This document shows, one piece after another, positions 54,393 through 64,000 of a stretch of 64,000 nt of DNA (its first letter is position 1; each line of letters opens with the position of its first letter). The position numbers and the translations under genes were made by a program. Source of the stretch: Pectobacterium parmentieri (GTDB taxonomy: Bacteria > Pseudomonadota > Gammaproteobacteria > Enterobacterales > Enterobacteriaceae); contig NZ_CP015749.1 in the NCBI RefSeq assembly GCF_001742145.1, forward strand, positions 3,658,001-3,722,000, read 5' to 3'. A model generated the notes under the pieces. It saw nothing but the letters and a program-made list of their open reading frames with translations. It made no database searches and was not told the DNA's origin.

Positions 54393-56762
54393 TCAGGACT
54401 CTTTTTCTGCTTTTGCTACCCAATCACGCAGTACCTGAACGTCATGACGCCAGTCGTGCTTAAGCTCATCGACCCATTCCTGTACGTTATCCCACCATGC
54501 CGGTAGCGATGAGGTTTGAATCTGCTGAGCAATCTGCTGCAGATGCCGTAACCCAACGGAACCCGCCGCCCCTTTAATTTTGTGCCCTTCTTCCGTAATG
54601 CCTTTCTGATCGCGCGCCGTCATGTTGGAATCCAGAATCGCCAGATAGCCTGGCATCATCTGTTCAAACATTTCCAGGCTCTGATGAATCAATTTCGACC
54701 CCACCAAATCCAGATACTGTTCCAGCATCGGGATATCCAGCAGATCTTCTTTTGCTTTTGCCATTTCATCACCGTCCTCAGCCACAGGTTCTTCCGCCCA
54801 CACTGTGTGATTATCCCAATATTGTTTAATGACGGCCGTCAACGCAGGCACCGACAGCGGTTTGCTGAGCACGTCATCCATACCGGCATCCAGATATTCG
54901 CGTTTATCTTTCAGTACATTCGCCGTCAGCGCCACCAGCGGCGGCATGTTGCGGTTGGCATAACGCGAACGTAGCTGACGCGCCACGTCCAGCCCGGTCA
55001 TATCCGGCAGTTGAATATCAAGCAACACCAGATCGAACTCATCGGGATCGAACATATCCAGCGCGTCCTGCCCGGTCATGGCGACATCCACGCTATTGCC
55101 CAGTTTCTCCAGCACCGAACGCGCAACCACCACGTTCAGCTCGATATCTTCCACCAGCAGAACGTGCAGCGCGGGTAGCGGCATGTCATCATCATCTTCC
55201 AGATCGCTTCCCGCGTCATCGACGCTCGGCGCAATCACCGTCAGGGTGAAGCAGGAGCCCTTGCCTTGCGTGCTGGAAACCTGGATGTCCCCCCCCATGT
55301 TCTGTGCCAGACGCTTCGACACCGCCAGACCAATTCCCGTGCCCGTTGCAGGCTTCCCACCGTGCTGGTCTTTGACCTGATAATACATAGCGAAGATTTT
55401 TTCCAATTCATCGGCCGGAATGCCCATCCCGGAATCTTCAACCTCAAAGCGCAGGCGGTCACCCTTTTCATGCCAGACACGCACCACAATTTCGCCTTTT
55501 TCGCCTTTCTCACCCTTCGGCGTAAATTTCACCGCGTTACTGAGCAGGTTCCACAGAATCTGCCGCAGGCGCGTGCCGTCGGTAATCACTTTCTGCGGCA
55601 GAGGCGGGTGCTGATCCATAATCAGCTTCAGGCCTTTCGGCTCTGCCAGCAGGCCACCGAGGTTTTCCAGATCCACCAAAAAGCCAGTGAAATCGATCGG
55701 TTGATTATCCAGTTGCACCTTGCGGCGCTCCTGTTTGTCCATCTCAATCACGTCGTTAAAGATATTGCCCAGCGTAATCGCGCTGACGTGGATAGTTTTC
55801 AGGTATTTTTGCTGTTCAGGGTCAAGTTGTGTATCCAGCAGGATACGACTTAACCCGACAATGCCATTAAGCGGCGTACGAAGCTCGTGGCTGATTGTTG
55901 AGATAAAAGTGGTCTTCTCCCTACTGGCGTTCTCTAACGCGTCCTGATAACGCTTACGCTCCGTTATATCGCGTCCGAATCCCATTAGCCCGTGACGTTT
56001 GCCCATCCGGTCATAAAACGGCACTTTACGCAGCTCAAAACAGGCTTTGCGCCCATCGGGATAAACCAGCCATTGTTCGTAGGTCAGAGAAACGTTATGA
56101 CGGAACACTTTTTCATCCGTCTCCATCACTTTCTCGGCAATATCAGGGGCGTAAACATCCTGCGGCGTCAAACCAATCAGTTGCTTCTGGCTTTTGCCCA
56201 CCAGCAACTCCATCGCGCGGTTGCAGCCGGAGAACTCTTTTTCTTCGTTACGGTAGTAAACCAGATCTGGCGAGGCATCAAGGAACGAACGCAGCAGCGC
56301 AGATTGCTGCTCCAGCTCAATTTGTGCTTGCTCTCGGCGGGACATCTCTTCTTTGAGGCGGCTCATCACCAGCACACGGGCTTCTTCTGCTTTGATACGA
56401 TCGGCAATTTCCTGATTGAGCTGTGCGATGTTCTCCTGAAGCTGCGCATTGAGTTCCAGATCGCGATGGCGCATCTCTTCCAGCTTCGCCACCAGCTTCG
56501 ATAGCCGCTGGCGCGACTCTTCAAGCTGTTCCACCACCACAGAAAGAAAATAAACGGCCCAGGGCGTAATCAGCAGCCCGAAGAAAATAGAGCGGACAAC
56601 GTCGATATTTTCGACTTCCCCACTGAGCAACAGGGTGACCGCCATTTGCACCACCATCGCCAGCAGCACCAATACCGAGGCCAGCAGCAGTGAAAAACGG
56701 ACAAGCCCCAGTTTTACCATTAAATCAACATAGTACTGAGCCAACAGACGAATTTGCTTCAT
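54393..56762 (-). CDS. arcB: Anaerobic respiration hybrid sensor kinase ArcB
   Basis: A 789-residue tripartite sensor (E. coli 778) that phosphorylates ArcA under low oxygen. Two N-terminal membrane helices (FSLLLASVLVLLAMVVQMAV; FFGLLITPWAVYFLSVVVEQ), a coiled coil, and a PAS domain (LRSFLDASPDLVYYRNEEKE). His kinase at STISHELRTPLNGIVGLSRI with ATPase blocks GTGIGLAVSKRLAQNMGGDI. Receiver with Asp in LVLLDIQLPDMTGLDVARQL. HPt His in EEGHKIKGAAGSVGLR. The PAS Cys residue used for quinone sensing is not examined further. Downstream is arcZ. Confidence 0.96.
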   Translation of the reverse strand: MKQIRLLAQYYVDLMVKLGLVRFSLLLASVLVLLAMVVQMAVTLLLSGEVENIDVVRSIFFGLLITPWAVYFLSVVVEQLEESRQRLSKLVAKLEEMRHRDLELNAQLQENIAQLNQEIADRIKAEEARVLVMSRLKEEMSRREQAQIELEQQSALLRSFLDASPDLVYYRNEEKEFSGCNRAMELLVGKSQKQLIGLTPQDVYAPDIAEKVMETDEKVFRHNVSLTYEQWLVYPDGRKACFELRKVPFYDRMGKRHGLMGFGRDITERKRYQDALENASREKTTFISTISHELRTPLNGIVGLSRILLDTQLDPEQQKYLKTIHVSAITLGNIFNDVIEMDKQERRKVQLDNQPIDFTGFLVDLENLGGLLAEPKGLKLIMDQHPPLPQKVITDGTRLRQILWNLLSNAVKFTPKGEKGEKGEIVVRVWHEKGDRLRFEVEDSGMGIPADELEKIFAMYYQVKDQHGGKPATGTGIGLAVSKRLAQNMGGDIQVSSTQGKGSCFTLTVIAPSVDDAGSDLEDDDDMPLPALHVLLVEDIELNVVVARSVLEKLGNSVDVAMTGQDALDMFDPDEFDLVLLDIQLPDMTGLDVARQLRSRYANRNMPPLVALTANVLKDKREYLDAGMDDVLSKPLSVPALTAVIKQYWDNHTVWAEEPVAEDGDEMAKAKEDLLDIPMLEQYLDLVGSKLIHQSLEMFEQMMPGYLAILDSNMTARDQKGITEEGHKIKGAAGSVGLRHLQQIAQQIQTSSLPAWWDNVQEWVDELKHDWRHDVQVLRDWVAKAEKES

Positions 56763-56880
56763 AGCGATTTCCCTTAGTCACCAACCCACGCATCATAACG
56801 CAAAATAGCGGCCTATACGGGCTGCACCGTAGATTCACAACACGAAATGTCGGCACCTGCTGTCCGTGTCTTTTAGCACA

Positions 56881-57810
56881 TCAGACGCCATCGTAGCGGT
56901 AAGGTGTGCCGAGTGCGGAACCCTGTACACCGTGTGTTTGCAGATAGCGGTCCAGCTCTACCATGCCCGTCCAGCGATTTTCACACCAGAGCGGAGCCAG
57001 CAGGGTCGGACGTCGGGCGCTGGCGGAAATGCGGTGATAGATCACGTCTGGCGGCGTATGGCGAATCATCTCTCCCGCCGTCTCCACGTAGCGATCCAAG
57101 GCTAATTCGGGCAGCCTTCCCGCTCGCCAGGCCTTCGCCATCGTGCTGCCCTCCACGATATGGAGAGGATGAATCTTAATGCCTTCCACCCCGGTCTCGA
57201 CCACCTGCTCCAGCGTCGATAGACAGCGCTGTGCGTCTTCTCCCGGTAAACCCACAATCAGATGGCTACACACCTTCAAACCGCGCTCACGCGCACGGCG
57301 GGTGGTTTCCTGATAGCAGGCGAAATCATGACCACGATTAATCCGATGCAGCGTTTTGTCACAGGCACTTTGCAGCCCAAGCTCCAGCCATACTTCATAA
57401 CCTCGATCGTGATAGCGGGACAATAAATCCAGTACGGCATCGGGTACACAGTCGGGACGCGTCCCCACACAAAGCCCCACCATTTCGGCCTGCTTCAACG
57501 CTTCCTGATACATACTCTCCAGTACCTGAACTTCGGCATAGGTACTGGTATACGCCTGAAAATAAGCCAGATAGCGCTTGGCGCGATTCACCTTTCCTGC
57601 CTGTGCTTCCAGTTGCTGCGCAATACTGCGTTGCTGCATCTGTTCATCAGCAAACGAGGCAACATTACAGAACGTACACCCACCTCGTCCCAGCGTGCCA
57701 TCGCGGTTGGGGCAATTAAACCCGCCGTGTAGTGTCAGCTTGTGGATCTTCTCGCCATAGCGACGTTGAAGATTTCCGCCAAACATATTGATTAATTTTT
57801 GCAATTGCAT
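56881..57810 (-). CDS. yhcC: Radical SAM protein YhcC
   Basis: A 309-residue radical SAM protein of the YhcC family (TIGR01212). Its cluster-binding Cys residues sit in FNCPNRDGTLGRGGCTFCNV with the spacing typical of that family. Later blocks: GTRPDCVPDAVLDLLSRYHD, LELGLQSACDKTLHRINRGH and SHLIVGLPGEDAQRCLSTLE. Function is unknown. It lies between arcB and gltB as in E. coli. Confidence 0.92.
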   Translation of the reverse strand: MQLQKLINMFGGNLQRRYGEKIHKLTLHGGFNCPNRDGTLGRGGCTFCNVASFADEQMQQRSIAQQLEAQAGKVNRAKRYLAYFQAYTSTYAEVQVLESMYQEALKQAEMVGLCVGTRPDCVPDAVLDLLSRYHDRGYEVWLELGLQSACDKTLHRINRGHDFACYQETTRRARERGLKVCSHLIVGLPGEDAQRCLSTLEQVVETGVEGIKIHPLHIVEGSTMAKAWRAGRLPELALDRYVETAGEMIRHTPPDVIYHRISASARRPTLLAPLWCENRWTGMVELDRYLQTHGVQGSALGTPYRYDGV

Positions 57811-58461
57811 ATTCTAGCCTGCTCCCTTAAGGAACAGCAGACTACCTCTCTCTTGCCCCCTTCGCGATGACCGCGATCAATCACACACATGCCAATGAAA
57901 TGCATTTTTATTCGCTTTTAGTGAAAATAAACTCACGTCTGTGGCAATTAATTTTTCTTATCTCGTCGACACGACTGATGAAAAGATGAAGCAATACTTA
58001 AAAATAGTTTCATAAAATCTAAAAGTAGCCATATACAGCAGAATATTCTACAACGCAGAAAGAACCTAGCATGGATAAGGGTTCTTATGCTTTTGTATAG
58101 TGATACAGCTCACATTTCAATATGATCCCATATTCATTTCCTGAGATGGTTTTTCTAAAAAAATCATTATGTTTCATAGATATAATTAAAAATTATCGCT
58201 TATCAGCACATTTTGCACTGGTATTTGACCTGAACAGGGTTTCTCGCTAATTTGGGGATCCGCTGGAAGCTTTCCTGACGGGTCCATGATTCGTCATATT
58301 TATGCAGTAAATGAAGACTCCCTCTAAAAACAAGTCATTTACCACTTGTGAGACCGTCACGAGAGGCCGAAGAAGAGAGCGTAATACTAGCCGCTCAACG
58401 CCACGGTGCTTTCTCGCAGTAGGTTGTGAGAGTCACACAGAGCCTGGGGAGGTTCACTAAT
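57811..58461 (+). promoter_or_regulatory. gltBD regulatory region, no gene seen
   Basis: These 651 bases hold no convincing gene. They are AT-rich up to about 58250. A CAAGT/ACTTG inverted pair lies at about 58331-58348. Promoter and Lrp-type sites for gltBD are expected here from E. coli, but I cannot fix them by eye. Confidence 0.4.
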
Positions 58462-61400
58462 ATGTTGTACGATGCATCCCAAGAGAGAGATAACTGTGGT
58501 TTCGGACTAATCGCCCATATAGAAGGTGAGCCGAGCCATAAAGTAGTGCGTACTGCCATTCACGCGCTCGCACGCATGCAGCACCGTGGCGCAATCCTTG
58601 CTGACGGCAAGACTGGCGACGGCTGCGGTTTATTACTTCAGAAGCCCGATCGTTTCTTTCGCCTGGTGGCAGAAGAGCACGGCTGGCGTTTAGCCAAAAA
58701 TTACGCCGTTGGCATGATGTTTCTCAATCAGGACGAAGACCTGGCTCGCGCCACGCGTCGGATTGTAGAAGAAGAGTTGCAGAACGAAACGCTGTCCGTA
58801 CTAGGCTGGCGTGAAGTTCCGACCAACCCGGATGTCCTGGGTGAAATTGCCCTGTCATCTATGCCGCGTATTGAGCAGATTTTCGTTAACGCCCCGGCAG
58901 GCTGGCGTCAACGTGATATGGAACGCCGCCTGTTCATGGCGCGTCGCCGTATTGAAAAGCGCATCGAAGACAAAGAGTTCTACGTGTGTAGTTTCTCCAA
59001 TCTGGTGACGATCTATAAAGGTCTGTGCATGCCAGCGGATCTGCCACGTTTCTACCTCGATCTGGCCGATCTGCGTATGGAATCAGCAATTTGCCTGTTC
59101 CACCAGCGCTTCTCAACCAACACCGTACCGCGCTGGCCACTGGCGCAGCCGTTCCGCTATCTGGCGCACAACGGTGAGATCAACACCATTGCCGGTAACC
59201 GCCAATGGGCGCGCGCACGTGCTTACAAATTCAAAACCCCGCTGATTCCAGATTTGCAGGATGCCGCGCCGTTCGTTAACGAAACCGGCTCCGACTCCAG
59301 CTCGCTGGACAACATGCTGGAACTGTTCCTGAGCGGCGGGATGGATATCATCCGCGCCATGCGCCTGCTGGTTCCGCCAGCCTGGCAGAACAACCCGGAT
59401 ATGGACCCTGAGCTGCGCTCATTCTTCGACTTTAACTCCATGCACATGGAGCCGTGGGATGGCCCAGCCGGTATCGTGATGTCCGACGGGCGCTATGCGG
59501 CCTGTAACCTGGATCGTAACGGTCTGCGCCCCGCGCGCTATGTCATCACCAAAGACAAGCTGATCACCTGCGCGTCTGAAGTCGGTATCTGGGATTATCA
59601 GCCGGATGAGGTGGTTGAAAAAGGCCGCGTTGGTCCGGGCGAGCTGATGGTGATCGACACCCGTAGCGGCCGCATTCTGCACTCTGCCGAAACCGATAAC
59701 GATCTGAAAAGTCGCCATCCTTACAAAGAGTGGATGGAGAAAAACGTTAAACGTCTGGTGCCGTTTGAAGAGTTGCCAGACGATCAGGTGGGCAGTCGTG
59801 AATTCGACAACGAGCTGCTGGAAACCTACCAGAAACAGTACGGTTACAGCAGCGAAGAGCTGGATCAGGTCATCCGCGTGCTGGGCGAGAACGGTCAGGA
59901 AGCCACGGGGTCGATGGGCGATGACACGCCGTTCGCCGTGCTGTCCAGCCGTCCACGCATCATTTATGACTACTTCCGTCAGCAGTTCGCGCAGGTGACC
60001 AACCCGCCGATCGATCCGCTGCGTGAAGCGCATGTGATGTCACTGGCGACCAGTATTGGTCGCGAGATGAACGTGTTCTGTGAAGCAGAAGGTCAGGCTC
60101 ACCGCCTGAGCTTTAAATCACCGATCCTGCTTTACTCCGATTTCACCCAGTTGACGTCGCAGGATGAGCTGCACTATCGCGCCGACACGTTGGATCTGAC
60201 GTTTGATCCGTCACAGCAAACGCTGCAACAGACCATCGAAAAACTGTGTGACGAAGCCGAGAGCAAGGTCAGAGACGGTGCCGTTCTGCTGGTGCTGTCC
60301 GACCGTGGTATTAGCGAATCTCGCCTGCCGGTCCCTGCGCCGATGGCCGTGGGTGCCGTTCAGCGCCGTTTGGTGGAAAAGAGCCTGCGCTGTGATGCCA
60401 ACATCATTGTCGAAACCGCCAGTGCACGCGACCCGCACCACTTTGCCGTCCTGTTAGGCTTTGGTGCGACGGCTATCTACCCTTACCTCGCCTACGAAAC
60501 GCTGGCGCGGATGGTGGATAACCACACCATCGACAAACCTTATCGTGCCGTGATGCTGAACTACCGCAACGGCATCAATAAAGGCCTGTACAAGATTATG
60601 TCCAAAATGGGCATCTCGACGATTGCGTCTTATCGCTGTTCCAAGCTGTTTGAAGCCGTGGGCCTGCACAAAGATGTCTCGACGGAATGCTTCCTTGGCG
60701 TCGTCAGCCGCATCGGCGGGGCAAACTACAGCGACTTCGAGCAAGATTTGTTGAACCTGTCCAAGCGGGCCTGGCTGAAGCGTAAAACACTGGAACAAGG
60801 CGGCCTGCTGAAGTTTGTTCACGGCGGCGAATACCATGCCTACAACCCGGATGTCGTCACCACGCTGCAAACCGCAGTAAAAACGGGTGAATACAGCGAT
60901 TACGAGCAATACGCTAAACTGGTTAACGAGCGCCCAGCGGCAACATTACGTGACCTGCTGGCGTTGAAACCACAAGAAGGCGCGGCTATCGCTATCGACA
61001 GCGTTGAACCGGCCACTGAAATGTTTAAACGCTTCGATACCGCAGCCATGTCTATCGGCGCACTTAGCCCCGAAGCGCATGAATCGCTGGCAGAAGCGAT
61101 GAACGGACTGGGTGGTTTCTCCAACTCCGGTGAGGGGGGTGAAGATCCGGCGCGTTACGGCACCAATAAAGTTTCACGTATCAAGCAGGTTGCTTCTGGC
61201 CGCTTTGGTGTCACGCCAGCCTATCTGGTCAACGCCGATGTAATTCAGATTAAAGTGGCACAGGGCGCGAAGCCGGGCGAAGGCGGTCAACTACCGGGTG
61301 ATAAAGTCACGCCGTACATTGCTCGTCTGCGTTACTCCGTGCCGGGCGTGACGCTGATTTCGCCACCGCCGCACCACGATATTTACTCTATCGAAGATCT

Positions 61401-62922
61401 GGCGCAGTTAATTTTCGATCTGAAGCAGGTCAACCCGAAAGCGATGATTTCGGTAAAACTGGTGTCCGAACCGGGCGTCGGGACTATCGCCACCGGCGTT
61501 GCTAAGGCTTATGCCGACCTGATCACCATCGCCGGCTACGACGGCGGTACCGGTGCCAGCCCGTTGTCCTCAGTGAAATACGCAGGCTGCCCGTGGGAGC
61601 TGGGTCTGGTTGAAACACAGCAGGCTCTGGTATCCAACGGACTGCGCCACAAAATCCGCCTTCAGGTGGATGGTGGCCTGAAAACCGGTCTGGATATCGT
61701 CAAAGCGGCGATTCTGGGTGCAGAGAGCTTCGGCTTCGGCACCGGGCCGATGGTCGCGCTGGGTTGTAAATACCTGCGTATCTGCCACCTGAATAACTGT
61801 GCGACAGGTGTTGCAACGCAGGATGAGAAACTGCGCCGCGATCACTACCACGGCTTGCCTGAGCGTGTGGCCAACTACTTCCACTTCATTGCACATGAAA
61901 CCCGTGTGCTAATGGCAGAGCTGGGCGTCAGCCGTCTGGTGGATCTGATTGGTCGTACTGACTTGTTGGTTGAACTGGACGGTTTCAGCGCTAAGCAGAA
62001 CAAACTGGACCTGTCGCCGCTGCTGCACGCCGCACAGCCTCAGCCGGGCAAAGCGCTGTACTGTACTGAAAGCAATCTGTCGTTCGATAAAGGCTTGTTG
62101 AACAAAGAGTTGCTGGCACAAGCACAGCCGCACATTGATGCAAAACAGGGCAAAGCGCTCTATTTCGATATCCGTAACACCGACCGCTCCGTCGGCGCGA
62201 CGCTGTCTGGTGCAATTGCAGAGAAACATGGCGATCAAGGGCTAGCTGGCGATCCGATTAAAGCGCACTTCTCCGGTACGGCAGGACAGAGCTTTGGCGT
62301 CTGGAACGCAGGCGGCCTTGAACTGAAATTAACGGGCGATGCCAACGACTACGTGGGCAAAGGTATGGCGGGCGGTAGCATCTCCGTGCGTCCTCCGGTA
62401 GGTTCAGCTTTCCGTAGCCACGAAGCCAGCATCATCGGTAACACCTGCCTCTACGGCGCTACCGGCGGTAAGCTGTTTGCCGCAGGCCGCGCTGGTGAGC
62501 GTTTCGCCGTGCGTAACTCCGGCTGTATCACCGTGGTAGAAGGTATCGGTGATAACGGCTGTGAATATATGACGGGCGGTATCGTCTGCGTGCTGGGTCG
62601 TACTGGCGTGAACTTTGGCGCAGGTATGACGGGTGGGTTCGCCTACGTGCTGGATGAAGACGGCGAATTCCGTAAACGCGTAAACCCAGAGCTGGTAGAA
62701 GTGCTGGCTGTTGAAGAGTTGGCTATTCATGAAGAGCATCTGCGTGGCCTGATCACCGAGCATGTGCATCAGACCGGTTCACACCGCGGAGAAGAGATCC
62801 TCGCTAACTGGCCGACCTGGGCACCGAAATTTGCTCTGGTGAAACCGAAGTCAAGTGATGTGAAGGCATTGTTGGGTCACCGTAGTCGTTCCGCAGCCGA
62901 GCTGCGGGTTCAGGCGCAGTAA
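58462..62922 (+). CDS. gltB: Glutamate synthase (NADPH) large subunit
   Basis: A 1486-residue enzyme with GltD that makes two glutamates from glutamine and 2-oxoglutarate. The N-terminal Ntn glutaminase begins at Cys in RDNCGFGLIAHIEGEPSHKV after an 11-residue propeptide. FMN and 2-oxoglutarate site: ASGRFGVTPAYLVNADVIQI, then ITIAGYDGGTGASPLSS. The 3Fe-4S Cys residues are in CKYLRICHLNNCATGVA. The C-terminal GXGXG beta-helix reads GATGGKLFAAGRAGERFAVR. I chose the ATG at 58462 (GGGAGG upstream, same length as E. coli); an in-frame GTG at 58426 is preceded by TAG. Confidence 0.96.
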   Translation: MLYDASQERDNCGFGLIAHIEGEPSHKVVRTAIHALARMQHRGAILADGKTGDGCGLLLQKPDRFFRLVAEEHGWRLAKNYAVGMMFLNQDEDLARATRRIVEEELQNETLSVLGWREVPTNPDVLGEIALSSMPRIEQIFVNAPAGWRQRDMERRLFMARRRIEKRIEDKEFYVCSFSNLVTIYKGLCMPADLPRFYLDLADLRMESAICLFHQRFSTNTVPRWPLAQPFRYLAHNGEINTIAGNRQWARARAYKFKTPLIPDLQDAAPFVNETGSDSSSLDNMLELFLSGGMDIIRAMRLLVPPAWQNNPDMDPELRSFFDFNSMHMEPWDGPAGIVMSDGRYAACNLDRNGLRPARYVITKDKLITCASEVGIWDYQPDEVVEKGRVGPGELMVIDTRSGRILHSAETDNDLKSRHPYKEWMEKNVKRLVPFEELPDDQVGSREFDNELLETYQKQYGYSSEELDQVIRVLGENGQEATGSMGDDTPFAVLSSRPRIIYDYFRQQFAQVTNPPIDPLREAHVMSLATSIGREMNVFCEAEGQAHRLSFKSPILLYSDFTQLTSQDELHYRADTLDLTFDPSQQTLQQTIEKLCDEAESKVRDGAVLLVLSDRGISESRLPVPAPMAVGAVQRRLVEKSLRCDANIIVETASARDPHHFAVLLGFGATAIYPYLAYETLARMVDNHTIDKPYRAVMLNYRNGINKGLYKIMSKMGISTIASYRCSKLFEAVGLHKDVSTECFLGVVSRIGGANYSDFEQDLLNLSKRAWLKRKTLEQGGLLKFVHGGEYHAYNPDVVTTLQTAVKTGEYSDYEQYAKLVNERPAATLRDLLALKPQEGAAIAIDSVEPATEMFKRFDTAAMSIGALSPEAHESLAEAMNGLGGFSNSGEGGEDPARYGTNKVSRIKQVASGRFGVTPAYLVNADVIQIKVAQGAKPGEGGQLPGDKVTPYIARLRYSVPGVTLISPPPHHDIYSIEDLAQLIFDLKQVNPKAMISVKLVSEPGVGTIATGVAKAYADLITIAGYDGGTGASPLSSVKYAGCPWELGLVETQQALVSNGLRHKIRLQVDGGLKTGLDIVKAAILGAESFGFGTGPMVALGCKYLRICHLNNCATGVATQDEKLRRDHYHGLPERVANYFHFIAHETRVLMAELGVSRLVDLIGRTDLLVELDGFSAKQNKLDLSPLLHAAQPQPGKALYCTESNLSFDKGLLNKELLAQAQPHIDAKQGKALYFDIRNTDRSVGATLSGAIAEKHGDQGLAGDPIKAHFSGTAGQSFGVWNAGGLELKLTGDANDYVGKGMAGGSISVRPPVGSAFRSHEASIIGNTCLYGATGGKLFAAGRAGERFAVRNSGCITVVEGIGDNGCEYMTGGIVCVLGRTGVNFGAGMTGGFAYVLDEDGEFRKRVNPELVEVLAVEELAIHEEHLRGLITEHVHQTGSHRGEEILANWPTWAPKFALVKPKSSDVKALLGHRSRSAAELRVQAQ

Positions 62923-64000
<1,078 letters not shown>

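Overview
The window is a stretch of enterobacterial chromosome, most likely a soft-rot Pectobacteriaceae and probably Pectobacterium. Protein sequences and gene order follow the Escherichia coli backbone: parC-plsC-ftsP, parE-yqiA-cpdA-yqiB-nudF, tolC-ygiBCD, rnpB-rsmI, lpoA-yraN-diaA-dolP, mtgA-elbB-arcZ-arcB-yhcC and gltBD. An Rhs/type VI secretion island, a PTS operon, a haem-type receptor and an alginate-lyase-like gene break up the backbone. The genus call rests on gene content and was not tested by a search.

1-18.6 kb is an Rhs/T6SS effector island, mostly on the minus strand. The intact unit reads hcp (18.5 kb), vgrG, an EagR-type chaperone, a 1379-residue PAAR-Rhs protein with a roughly 105-residue C-terminal toxin, and its immunity gene (11.1 kb). 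Downstream of it lies a graveyard of displaced Rhs tails, each with its own toxin and immunity gene. They include two barnase/barstar pairs, an Ntox15-like tail, several unrecognised toxins and at least seven different candidate immunity genes. Most units are bounded by a plus-strand remnant of a symE-like toxin gene followed by the same CCGGAAG...CTTCCGG terminator. Rhs core on one side and symE tail plus terminator on the other look like the homology arms through which new toxin/immunity cassettes arrived and old ones were pushed out. An IS3-family element sits between a duplicated 376-bp piece of Rhs core and the second barnase copy.

19-26 kb holds dkgA, a GntR-type regulator, ftsP/sufI, plsC, parC and an isolated SUKH-3-like gene. 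26.5-29.1 kb is a Fur-box-controlled TonB-dependent receptor of the haem type. 29.5-34.8 kb is a PTS operon: a PRD regulator, separate fructose-type EIIA, EIIB and EIIC, and two class II aldolases, with no sugar kinase. 35-45.9 kb holds mdaB with a convergent lysR gene, the parE-to-nudF operon, tolC, ygiB, ygiC and ygiD. 46-54.2 kb holds rnpB, rsmI, lpoA, yraN (no conventional start codon), diaA, dolP, the alginate-lyase-like gene, mtgA, elbB and the sRNA gene arcZ. 54.4-64 kb holds arcB, yhcC and gltB, with gltD running off the right edge.

The main biology is interbacterial competition. Hcp and VgrG form the T6SS tube and spike, the PAAR-Rhs protein is the cargo, EagR is its chaperone, and the immunity genes protect against current and past toxins. 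No T6SS baseplate, sheath or membrane-complex genes are present, so this is an auxiliary cluster that would depend on a main T6SS locus elsewhere.
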